Of a stretch of DNA of 64,000 bases, positions 1-7,367 are shown one piece after another. Position numbers and translations under genes: made by a program. Source of the DNA: CAZWRV01 sp964636325 (GTDB lineage Bacteria > Verrucomicrobiota > Lentisphaeria > Victivallales > GWF2-50-93); the NCBI GenBank assembly GCA_964636325.1, contig CAZWRV010000012.1:30323-94322 (forward strand), written 5' to 3'. Below the pieces are notes generated by a model that saw only the letters and a program-made list of their open reading frames with translations, did not search any database and was not told the origin of the DNA. Every line of letters begins with the position of its first letter. Position 1 is the stretch's first letter.

Positions 1-636
1 GACTCGGTCCATCTTGCCGAAGTCGTTCACGAAGCCTTCCTTCCGGAGGAACTCCGTGCAGGCGCAAGGCTTGAGCGAACCGTCGGCATGGCGGACCTGG
101 CATCCAGAGAAGTCCCGGTAGTAGCGGTAGGAAACACCCTTGTATTCCTCGGCCGTATGCAGGGCGGTGCACGAGGACATGCCGACGCCGAGCAAGAGCA
201 CCCAGCCGTTGCGCCTGTAAAGAGCATCGAACGGGCTGCCGCGGCCGATTCCGCTTATGCCGTCCCCGAGCATCTCTGCCGCGAGCGGACCGCATGCGGC
301 GACGGAGTGGCAGATGTGCGAACTTCGCAGGACGCCGTCCCGCTTCCTGAAGACTTCGGTGATTTTTCCAGTCTCGGACGGAGTGTTGACGACATCGAAT
401 ATCCCGCTTGTCCTGTTATGGAAAGTATCCCATGTGAACGTCGGCATGACGAGGTTGCCTGACGGGCCCAACACTTCCAGCAGGGCGTCGATGACTGCGT
501 CCGCGCCGCCCTCGACCTGTCCGAACGAACGGAGCGAGGAGTGGACAATCGCGGAATCGCCGCATTCCAGCCCGGCAGCCTTCAGGCCCTTCTCGATTTC
601 CGCCTGCGTGACGGCCCTGATACCATTATTATTCAT
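1..636 (-). CDS. AAC(3)-family N-acetyltransferase, partial (C-terminus beyond window)
   Basis: The frame is open without a stop from an ATG at 636 to the window edge, giving 212 residues of a family usually about 260-290 long. Near the N-terminus it reads VHSSLRSFG followed by VEGGADAVIDALLEVLGPSG and LVMPTFTW, the acetyl-CoA-binding signature of aminoglycoside 3-N-acetyltransferases. Further on come the family blocks SHICHSVAACGPLA, GIGRGSPFDALY and LLLGVGMSSCTALHTAEEYK. The start at 636 has GGGGA five bases upstream; an in-frame ATG at 648 is less likely. Known members acetylate aminoglycosides or other amines, but many chromosomal homologues are not resistance genes, and nothing here points to recent transfer. 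It is divergent from the sugar isomerase gene at 824. Confidence 0.85.
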   Translation of the reverse strand, partial: MNNNGIRAVTQAEIEKGLKAAGLECGDSAIVHSSLRSFGQVEGGADAVIDALLEVLGPSGNLVMPTFTWDTFHNRTSGIFDVVNTPSETGKITEVFRKRDGVLRSSHICHSVAACGPLAAEMLGDGISGIGRGSPFDALYRRNGWVLLLGVGMSSCTALHTAEEYKGVSYRYYRDFSGCQVRHADGSLKPCACTEFLRKEGFVNDFGKMDRV

Positions 637-744
637 ATTTTTCCCCATATTGATAACATTTTTTATAAAACCTAGGCAGGAAGATTTGATTTTGCCCTGG
701 CTGTCGTTACTTTGAACGGATATTTAATTTATTTTGCCGTTCTG

Positions 745-764
745 GAAACCGTTTGGTTGGTTTC
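745..764. promoter_or_regulatory. candidate LacI-type inverted repeat in divergent intergenic region
   Basis: GAAACC (745-750) and GGTTTC (759-764) form an inverted repeat around GTTTGGTT, between the AAC(3)-like gene and the sugar isomerase gene. The left half, TGGAAACCGTTTGG, also resembles a LacI-family half-site pair. It is not the same sequence as the two clear LacI operators in this window, so the regulator is unknown. Confidence 0.3.
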
Positions 765-823
765 ATGATACGATAATATAGGCGCACTTTTTTCATTTCC
801 TATCGACTGAAAGGGTTTTTCAC

Positions 824-1636
824 ATGCTGCTTTCGATGTGTTCGGACTATGCGAAATCCACCGGCTGCGCGGAGGATTATCTCAGGAAAATTTCCGACGC
901 GGGCTTCGACGGGATACAGTGGATACATCAGTGGAACACCGACTTCATCTACACCAAGCCGGAAATCAGGCAGCTTAAGAACTGGCTCAAGGACTTCGGC
1001 CTCAGGCTCTTCGACGTCCACGGAACGGCCGGGGTCGAAAAGCAGTGGTTTTCGACGACGGAATACGAGCGCCAGGCCGGCGTTGAAATCGTGACTAACA
1101 GGATTGAGATGGCGTCCGAGCTCGGCGCGGACGTGGTCGTGATGCATGTGCCCCGTCTGATACCGGAGAACTCCGCAAAATGGGGGCAGCTCAAGAAGTC
1201 AATCCGCGAGCTCGAACCCCTTTGCCGCAAGACCGGGGTCAGGATCGCGATAGAGAACATCTTCTACGACGCCTTCAACGGGATCGACGATCTGATGAAG
1301 GAGTTCGCTCCTGACTGCCTCGGCATCTGCTACGACTCGGGGCATGGGAACATGGGCCAGCTAGGACTCGACCGCGTCGAGAAGCATCCCGGCAGGCTGA
1401 TCTCGCTGCACCTCCACGACAACAACGGCTACGACGACCAGCACAAGCCTCTTTTTTCCGGAACCGTCGAATGGGACAGGCTTGCCCGCATAATCGCAAA
1501 TTCCACATACTCCGGCCCGTTGACGCTGGAGGTAATAATATGGAATTCGTTCATCCAGGACGAATCAGTCTTCCTGAAGCAGGTCTACTCGGACGGGAAG
1601 AAGCTCGCCGGAATGATTGAGGGAAATCGGAAATAA
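824..1636 (+). CDS. sugar phosphate isomerase/epimerase-like TIM-barrel protein
   Basis: This 270-residue protein has the size and blocks of the xylose-isomerase-like TIM-barrel (AP endonuclease 2) superfamily. Metal-ligand positions are suggested by VRIAIENIF, GICYDSGHGN, ISLHLHDNNG and the C-terminal LTLEVI, which supply the Glu, Asp/His, His and Glu usually found at the barrel mouth. There is no signal peptide, so it should act in the cytoplasm. The family interconverts ketoses, inosose or keto-sugars; the substrate cannot be read from the sequence. The start has AAAGGG eight bases upstream. It is transcribed alone, convergent with the pseudopilin gene at 1680-2462, and probably processes a sugar released by neighbouring glycosidases (inference). 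Confidence 0.8.
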   Translation: MLLSMCSDYAKSTGCAEDYLRKISDAGFDGIQWIHQWNTDFIYTKPEIRQLKNWLKDFGLRLFDVHGTAGVEKQWFSTTEYERQAGVEIVTNRIEMASELGADVVVMHVPRLIPENSAKWGQLKKSIRELEPLCRKTGVRIAIENIFYDAFNGIDDLMKEFAPDCLGICYDSGHGNMGQLGLDRVEKHPGRLISLHLHDNNGYDDQHKPLFSGTVEWDRLARIIANSTYSGPLTLEVIIWNSFIQDESVFLKQVYSDGKKLAGMIEGNRK

Positions 1637-1679
1637 CGTTCAGGTTTCTCCTGCCCCTTGCCAGAAGTGAACATGTACA

Positions 1680-2462
1680 TCATTGCCAGTTGTCCGGCTC
1701 CAGAGGGCTCTCCTCCTCGTAAAGTGGCTGATGGTTGAAGTGATAGAAACTCACATGGCCGTCGAAGAAACCGGCGTTGAAGCCGTGAAAGCTGTTGTGA
1801 TGCCATCCCATGGCCTTGACGCTATAGGTGCCCCAGTCCTGATCAAATGTGGAATCACTAAAGCTATTGGAATTCTGGTTCGGATAGTCTTCCCGCTCCA
1901 GGATCATGAACAGCTTTGACGGGTGGGGGCGCCTGTCCAGCAGGGATTTTTGGGTATGGTTGGATTGCTCCCACCTGGAGAAGTGCAGCCTAGACAGGAT
2001 ATACGAGCTGGAGCCGGAGTTGTATATGGCCTCCCGGTTCGGATGAGAGGGACACGGCGATTTCCGTAATTTTTCCCAATAGGGCCAGAATAGGTTGTCC
2101 GGCTCACTGGATTCGACCCAGCTGCGGTTGAGGATCGGAGACTCGATGGTCGTTCCCACAATCCAGTCGGGGAATAGTTCCCCCTTGTAGGGATTCAGTT
2201 TCCTCGAGTAGCAAACACACGGTAGATAGCCGTTGTAATCGCCGGCAAAGTTGAAGACGCTGAGGGCGAGCTGCTTCTCGGTATTGCCGCAGGTGATGGT
2301 ATGAGCCGTCTCCTTGGCCATCTTCAGCGCCGGCAACAGTATCGCCATCAGGATCGCAATTATCGCAATAACCACCAGTAATTCGATAAGGGTGAATGCA
2401 GTTCGAAAAGACCGTAGAAGGAATTGGAACGCCTCGGCAGATCTGCGCCTATGCCTTCTCAT
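1680..2462 (-). CDS. pseudopilin-like protein (prepilin-type N-terminal domain)
   Basis: The 260-residue protein begins with an Arg-rich leader of 22 residues (MRRHRRRSAEAF...), then FTLIELLVVIAIIAIL and LLPAL, the hydrophobic helix of type IV pilin-like proteins, with Glu at +5. The residue before Phe is Ala, not Gly. The body carries AKETAHTITCGNTEKQL, the usual conserved Cys region, and ends with AGFFDGHVSFYHF, the (H/N)xxxxDGH block found at the C-terminus of this PVC-type family. It is the last gene of the run starting at the LacI gene at 10549, 78 bases after the preceding TIM-barrel gene. AGAGGTG precedes the start. The role is unknown; it is presumably anchored in the inner membrane with the body outside. 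Confidence 0.85.
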   Translation of the reverse strand: MRRHRRRSAEAFQFLLRSFRTAFTLIELLVVIAIIAILMAILLPALKMAKETAHTITCGNTEKQLALSVFNFAGDYNGYLPCVCYSRKLNPYKGELFPDWIVGTTIESPILNRSWVESSEPDNLFWPYWEKLRKSPCPSHPNREAIYNSGSSSYILSRLHFSRWEQSNHTQKSLLDRRPHPSKLFMILEREDYPNQNSNSFSDSTFDQDWGTYSVKAMGWHHNSFHGFNAGFFDGHVSFYHFNHQPLYEEESPLEPDNWQ

Positions 2463-2540
2463 CGAACACCTCTTAATGTTATTTTATTCCGTGTCACTGG
2501 CTGTAGTGCAAACATAAAAAACGCTTCCTGCATGTTTTTA

Positions 2541-4376
2541 TTATGGCACGACAATGCGGTAGAGGTGAACGGCCAACTCCGCAAATTTGTCTTTGAGTTT
2601 TCCGTCGGAGAGCACCAGCTTGCGGTTCTCGCCGATGACTTCGGCGGCGCTTCCGGCGAACTCGGCAGGGAATGTGAATTCCACCTCTCGGCCGCTCTCA
2701 ACCGCCGGTGCGGGAGGTTCGGCATCGGCGCCAAGTTCGTCTGGGGGAGCGCCGGCCTTTTTCGGAGCGTCTTCCAGCGTGACGGTGGACTCCGGCGGTG
2801 GCTCGGGCTTGGGCAGTTCAAGGCTCACGGCAAACATGTATACGGCCTTCTCGTGGCGGCGCACGAGGAACTGGATCTTGTCCGCCGAGACGGCGACCTT
2901 GGGTCCGGCGTCGTAGGACAGGATGGCCGGTGCCAGTTCCTTGAGCTGGCCGTTGGTGCGCTTGAGCTCCTCCTCTATTTCCTTCGAAAAGTTGTTCCAG
3001 CGGAACGGCTGGAGGGCTATGGTGAAGTAGCCGATGCCCTTGGCGCCGGCTGTCACCGCCATCCAGACCTCGGCCCGCATCTCCCGCGCTGTGGGACCGC
3101 GCGCGTATTTTGGCGTGGCGGGGCCGTCTATGTCCGAGGCCTCTACAATCACCCAGCAGGCCTTCTGCGGGTACAGCGCAACAAACTCCTTGGTGGCCGC
3201 CGCCAATTCCGGGACTCTGCCAGGCTGGTTCCATCCGCTCACGGGATAGTGATCGTAGCTTACACAGTCGGCGGCCTCGCCGAAGGCGCGATACCATTTC
3301 ATGTCCAGCTGCCGGTAGGGCGTAAAGAAGTTGGCGGTCAGGTTCATCCAGACCGGATGGTTCGGATCTCGCTTGCGCATCTCGTCGTATGCGGTCTTGA
3401 GCGGCGCCGGATGGACGCGAGGGGTAAGTTCGTTGGGCTTGGCCGGCGGATGGCTCTCGGCGGTCGTGAAAAGGAAAAGGTCATAAGCGCCGATGATGGC
3501 GTTGGCCGTATTGTCGGGACTACCGCATGTCCGGCCCTCCTTCACCTGGATCTCCAGGGTGTGCCGTCCGGCGGCCAGCTTCACCTTGCCGTAGCTGACC
3601 CAGCCGACACCTGCGTTCGGGATGACCACGGTATGATCGGCGCTTTTCAGTGAGCGATCAGTTGTCTTCCAGGCGCCGCCGTCGATACGCCAGGTTGTCG
3701 GGCATGCCCAGTCCTTGGTGAACTCACGGACAAAGAGGTTGTATTCGGCTTCCTTCGGGGCTGTAAAATCATATTTCGCTTCGAACGGTTTTTCGGGTAG
3801 GCTGTCGCAATCGACCGCCAGCCATTTGCGTCCGGAAAGTGCCGCGCTGTCACAGTTAAGCCAGGACTTGGGGTTGAAGTTGGTCTTGGTTGCGGACTCA
3901 CCTTCGATGAATACATGGCCGCCGGCCGGCAGCTTGCTCAGGTCTATTTCGTATTGAGCCGAGGGATCCAGATCCGGTTCGTCTCCATGCATCCATGCAA
4001 GGAGGGCAGGGTGGGCCGCAATCTCCGGGGAATATTCGCTGGTGTGAAGAAAAAGTCGCATCCCGTTTTTCCGGGCTTCGTCAAGGAAAGGAAGACGCGG
4101 TTCCGCGGCCGCAGCTTCTCCTGGGTTCATTGCGTTCATCCCCAGTCCTGCCTGATACGCCAAGAGCCCCTGCGGCTGGCACCATACGAAGATCGGAAAG
4201 AACGGCTTCCCGTCCACCCGCAGTTCGCCCTGTTCTCCCACAACGACCTTCTGCGTCGTCGCAGCAGCTGTCTCGCCAGAGCGCACGACGCCACCTGCCA
4301 GCATCAGCCCGGCACATATCATCGCCATGTTGCTATTGATGCCCAACGTTTGTCCTTGTTTGCCAAGCATGCCCAT
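2541..4376 (-). CDS. secreted TIM-barrel glycosidase-like protein with inserted binding module
   Basis: This 611-residue protein has a signal-peptide-like N-terminus (MICAGLMLAGGVV). It shares with the two upstream paralogues the opening block FFPIFVW (about residues 59-65), the strand end AWMHGDEPD (DEP about 132-134), a second-half block AEVWMAVTAGAKGIGYF, and the C-terminal AVHLYRI. This pattern suits a clan-A (beta/alpha)8 glycoside hydrolase with Glu of DEP as candidate acid/base. Unlike the paralogues it carries a beta-rich segment of roughly 160 residues (about 150-310) between DEPD and the next barrel helix, with a CBM6/35-like look and ending AYDLFLFT. A TTG at 4391 is possible, but the ATG at 4376 gives a better signal peptide. 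Substrate unknown. Confidence 0.7.
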   Translation of the reverse strand: MGMLGKQGQTLGINSNMAMICAGLMLAGGVVRSGETAAATTQKVVVGEQGELRVDGKPFFPIFVWCQPQGLLAYQAGLGMNAMNPGEAAAAEPRLPFLDEARKNGMRLFLHTSEYSPEIAAHPALLAWMHGDEPDLDPSAQYEIDLSKLPAGGHVFIEGESATKTNFNPKSWLNCDSAALSGRKWLAVDCDSLPEKPFEAKYDFTAPKEAEYNLFVREFTKDWACPTTWRIDGGAWKTTDRSLKSADHTVVIPNAGVGWVSYGKVKLAAGRHTLEIQVKEGRTCGSPDNTANAIIGAYDLFLFTTAESHPPAKPNELTPRVHPAPLKTAYDEMRKRDPNHPVWMNLTANFFTPYRQLDMKWYRAFGEAADCVSYDHYPVSGWNQPGRVPELAAATKEFVALYPQKACWVIVEASDIDGPATPKYARGPTAREMRAEVWMAVTAGAKGIGYFTIALQPFRWNNFSKEIEEELKRTNGQLKELAPAILSYDAGPKVAVSADKIQFLVRRHEKAVYMFAVSLELPKPEPPPESTVTLEDAPKKAGAPPDELGADAEPPAPAVESGREVEFTFPAEFAGSAAEVIGENRKLVLSDGKLKDKFAELAVHLYRIVVP

Positions 4377-4412
4377 ATCCGATATTCCCAAGTGGTGTTA
4401 TATATAAAACGA

Positions 4413-6344
4413 TCATTGCCCTGCGATGCGGTAGAGGTGCACCGCATATCCTGCAAATTCATCCTGGATGATTCCGTTTACGACGGGAATCTTTCTGGAT
4501 TCTCCCAGCACTTCCGCGGTGGCGTTCTGCGGGAGCCCCTTTATTTGGATTGACGCCTTCGTATTGCGCTTATACATGGATGCAGCGAAGACGTATGTCG
4601 CTCCACCGTGCTTCTTCACGATCGCGTGGACAGGAGTGTGCGGTTCCGATGACTTGACAGTGACCGCATCCGCAATTGTCGGACTGTTTATCACCGGCGC
4701 CAGTTCCTGTATCTGCTTGTTGATGGCAGCCACTGCGGTGCACATCTCCTTGTCCGCGAGCAGGCCCGCCTCGATGAAGGATGGTTGGAACTGATGGACA
4801 AAGTAAATAAGTCCGCGGCTGCCGTGGATTATCGACATCCATACTTCGGCGCGCACCTGATGCGGCGTCGCTTTCGCACCGGCATTGTCGATATGGGTGC
4901 ACTCGATACAGTTCCATACAGGCTTTTCGCCGGACGTCCATTTCTGCAGACGCGACACCCCTTGCGCCACGTACCACAGGTTGCCGCCGACTTCGCCACC
5001 CGCGACCGCAGGATAGATGTCGAACGAGATGATGTCGCAGCCTTTTATATATTCGGGATAATCCTCGAGCTTGCCCGTCCTTTCACCGCGGCCGTGCCAT
5101 CCATTCCAGGCGACGCCCTGTCCGAGATTGAGAATTACAGGGCGGCTCGGATCCTTCTTTTTTATTTCCTGGTGATCACGGATTATCCACTTCGGCGGAA
5201 TCGGCGGGCCATAGCCCTTGTACGGATTGGACGGACCTAGATCCTTGAAGGCATCGATTTCCGGCCAGCCCTCCTTGATCTTGGAAACATCTTCCTTCCA
5301 ATAAGTCTTGAATGGCTGTGCGTTGTCGGGTTCGTCGCCATGCATCCACGCTACAATGGTGGGATCCTCGATGTGCTTGAGTCCGACTTCGTTCTGACCA
5401 CAGATAACAGGCATTCCGGCTTCCTTGAGTGCGGCCAGCTGCGCCTCGTTCGGCCCTTCCCAAAGACCGATGTAGAGATTGATGCCGAGATCCTTGTATG
5501 CCTTCGCATTGCCAGGACTCTGAAGCCATACCGCAATCGGGAAATAGCCGGGATCCTTGCTGAATCCGCGTTCCCACTTGGCATACGGTGAGGCCGTCTG
5601 ATTCTTTGGCGGCGGCACAACTGCGAGATCCGCAGGCGGCGGTGGCGGCCATAGCGGTTCCGCAATCCCTTCTGAGCCGAGAGTCACACTGACATCCGAT
5701 ATCCACAAGGTCTGCGCGGCATCTCCGACACCTCCGTAGAATACCAGCCCGTTGAAGCCAAGCAGCCGTGTCACCTTCCAGTTGAATCCCGAGGGCGGAG
5801 CTTGTCCGTCGCACAGGATTGACAGCCCTTTTTCAGTGGAGAAGTCAAATGTCCATTTATGCCATCCCTTCTTCCTCGTGACCCCTAGCCACTGCACCTG
5901 CTGCCAGGGGCTTTCGGAAGAAAGGCCAGGGATGAAGTCAGAAGACGCGTAGCCTTCGGCTCCGGAAAGATAGGGCGCATAGATCGCACCGACAGTCAAT
6001 ACGGGCGCGTCGGCCTGCTTGACGCCCCACATGATACCGGCGGCGTATCCCTTTGGCTTTGGAGAAACAGTGCCGTCATCATAAACCCAGAACTCGGCCT
6101 TTCCGGCGCCGGAGGCCTTCCTGAACGTCCATGCCACGGTGGCACCTGGTTCAATTTTCAATGAGCCGCCGGAACCGCCCTCGCGTTTGAAGCCCTTGTC
6201 AACGGAGACCTTGCCGCAGATTTCCATTTGTTTCAGGATTCCCTCGTCGGTGAAGGATAGGACCTTGCCATCCTGCCCCCGGCTTTCACAGAGAAGGCAT
6301 AACGCCGCCACAATCACTGCCGCACAACGCAATTTCATCATCAT
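4413..6344 (-). CDS. secreted TIM-barrel glycosidase-like protein with N-terminal jelly roll
   Basis: The 643-residue product starts with a signal peptide (MMMKLRCAAVIVAALCLLC). Residues about 28-225 form a beta-rich domain ending TLWISDVSVTLG, like laminin-G or CBM-type jelly rolls. A proline-rich linker (LWPPPPPADLAVVPPP, about 231-246) leads to the barrel, which opens with YFPIAVWLQ (about 268-276) and carries AWMHGDEPD (DEPD about 337-340). EVWMSIIHGSRGLIYFVHQF and YAVHLYRI match the paralogues on either side. It sits 16 bases after the pseudopilin gene at 6361-7149 and 36 bases before the next paralogue, so these are cotranscribed. It probably acts outside the cytoplasm on a glycan. The family is not recognised with certainty. 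Confidence 0.72.
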   Translation of the reverse strand: MMMKLRCAAVIVAALCLLCESRGQDGKVLSFTDEGILKQMEICGKVSVDKGFKREGGSGGSLKIEPGATVAWTFRKASGAGKAEFWVYDDGTVSPKPKGYAAGIMWGVKQADAPVLTVGAIYAPYLSGAEGYASSDFIPGLSSESPWQQVQWLGVTRKKGWHKWTFDFSTEKGLSILCDGQAPPSGFNWKVTRLLGFNGLVFYGGVGDAAQTLWISDVSVTLGSEGIAEPLWPPPPPADLAVVPPPKNQTASPYAKWERGFSKDPGYFPIAVWLQSPGNAKAYKDLGINLYIGLWEGPNEAQLAALKEAGMPVICGQNEVGLKHIEDPTIVAWMHGDEPDNAQPFKTYWKEDVSKIKEGWPEIDAFKDLGPSNPYKGYGPPIPPKWIIRDHQEIKKKDPSRPVILNLGQGVAWNGWHGRGERTGKLEDYPEYIKGCDIISFDIYPAVAGGEVGGNLWYVAQGVSRLQKWTSGEKPVWNCIECTHIDNAGAKATPHQVRAEVWMSIIHGSRGLIYFVHQFQPSFIEAGLLADKEMCTAVAAINKQIQELAPVINSPTIADAVTVKSSEPHTPVHAIVKKHGGATYVFAASMYKRNTKASIQIKGLPQNATAEVLGESRKIPVVNGIIQDEFAGYAVHLYRIAGQ

Positions 6345-6360
6345 TACAATTCCTGTGTTA

Positions 6361-7149
6361 TTACTCTCCGGAATAATTGAACCTGGACGCGAGGTTTATA
6401 TCCTGGTCCGTGAAATGAAACGGCTGGACATGCCCATCGATGAAAAGGTAATTCGCCACATTTTTTCCATGCCGGAAATCAGGCAGCCATTCTATCGGCG
6501 TGACGGGGGACTGCCAGCTGGATTCACAGCGGAAAATACTGCATCCTGCGTCCATTACATCCATCACAAGGAAAGTCGAAGAAGGACGTTTGAACATGCC
6601 GATCGGCGCTCCGAGATAATAAGATATGTAACCATTGGCAGAGTTGAACGGGTAAGGCCATTCTGAGGCCGGGGGCTGGTAGCCGAATTCACCCCAGCGG
6701 GGCCAGCCACCCCAATCGGCGCCGCCAACCGCATACAGATTCATTGCGAACATCGTCCTGCCTATCCCACAATATTGTACATATTCCGGACATGTCAGCT
6801 TGTACCTCCCAAAAGCTGCCTCATCTGCGCAATACCATGGTATCGCATATGGATCGTTGAATGAAAGCTCGTTCAAAACAGCGTACCATCCGCAATCACC
6901 ATAGAAAGGATGCAAGGCGCCTCTCGGGAACCTTCCATTATTGTCATTGTTGAAGTTGAAAATACCTAGCCCGATTTGCTTCAAGTTGTTGGCGCAGATG
7001 GTTTGACGGGCCACTTTCCTCGCCATGCTGAGCGCCGGCAGAAGAAGCGCCATCAGTATCGATATGATCGCAATCACCACGAGCAGCTCGATCAAGGTGA
7101 AGGGCGTGTATCGAAGTTTCTTTTCCGGCCTGCACTCATACTTTTCCAT
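6361..7149 (-). CDS. pseudopilin-like protein (prepilin-type N-terminal domain)
   Basis: The 262-residue protein has a 16-residue basic leader, then FTLIELLVVIAIISIL and LLPAL. Pro precedes the Phe, so the canonical Gly -1 is absent; Glu +5 is kept. CANNLKQIGLGIFNF is the typical post-helix region, and NYLFIDGHVQPFHF is the C-terminal DGH block. The body is rich in Trp, Tyr and Gly. The start at 7149 has GGGAG eight bases upstream and is preferred to an ATG at 7185. It is placed between CBM9 and jelly-roll glycosidase-like genes on the same strand, so it is probably expressed with them under the LacI regulator at 9464-10549. Confidence 0.85.
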   Translation of the reverse strand: MEKYECRPEKKLRYTPFTLIELLVVIAIISILMALLLPALSMARKVARQTICANNLKQIGLGIFNFNNDNNGRFPRGALHPFYGDCGWYAVLNELSFNDPYAIPWYCADEAAFGRYKLTCPEYVQYCGIGRTMFAMNLYAVGGADWGGWPRWGEFGYQPPASEWPYPFNSANGYISYYLGAPIGMFKRPSSTFLVMDVMDAGCSIFRCESSWQSPVTPIEWLPDFRHGKNVANYLFIDGHVQPFHFTDQDINLASRFNYSGE

Positions 7150-7185
7150 ATTATTACTCCCGAGTTCAAATGGGTTGCATAACAT

Positions 7186-7294
7186 ATCGGGGTTGCTATC
7201 GGTATCGGAATCGAAAACATTGAATATTCGAGGAAGGAATCGATCCCGACTCGTTCGCCGTTAGGAGTATTCCGATAGCGACCCCGACACCGAT
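7186..7294. repeat. inverted-repeat element of the CGATAGCGACCCCGACACCG family, copy 1
   Basis: Left arm GGGGTTGCTATCGGTATCGG (7189-7208) and right arm TCCGATAGCGACCCCGACAC (7271-7290) are near-complementary and flank about 60 bases. The 22-base right-arm core is identical to that of the element at 25442-25512. It lies in the 218-base gap between the CBM9 glycosidase-like gene and the pseudopilin gene. It may stabilise or end mRNA, or be a non-autonomous repeat. Confidence 0.65.
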
Positions 7295-7367
7295 TCAACA
7301 ACTTCAATGCAATCATTATAGCGACCCGAGTAATAGCACCTCATGATGCTCATTTACATACAATTCC

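Noticed and set aside
1..636. Acquired aminoglycoside-resistance cassette
   Set aside because: Base composition and neighbours are like the rest of the window and no integrase, attC site or insertion sequence is seen; the family also has many non-resistance members.
2424..3653. 409-codon plus-strand open frame opposite the first TIM-barrel gene
   Set aside because: It overlaps a gene with signal peptide and paralogues on the other strand and shows no family features.
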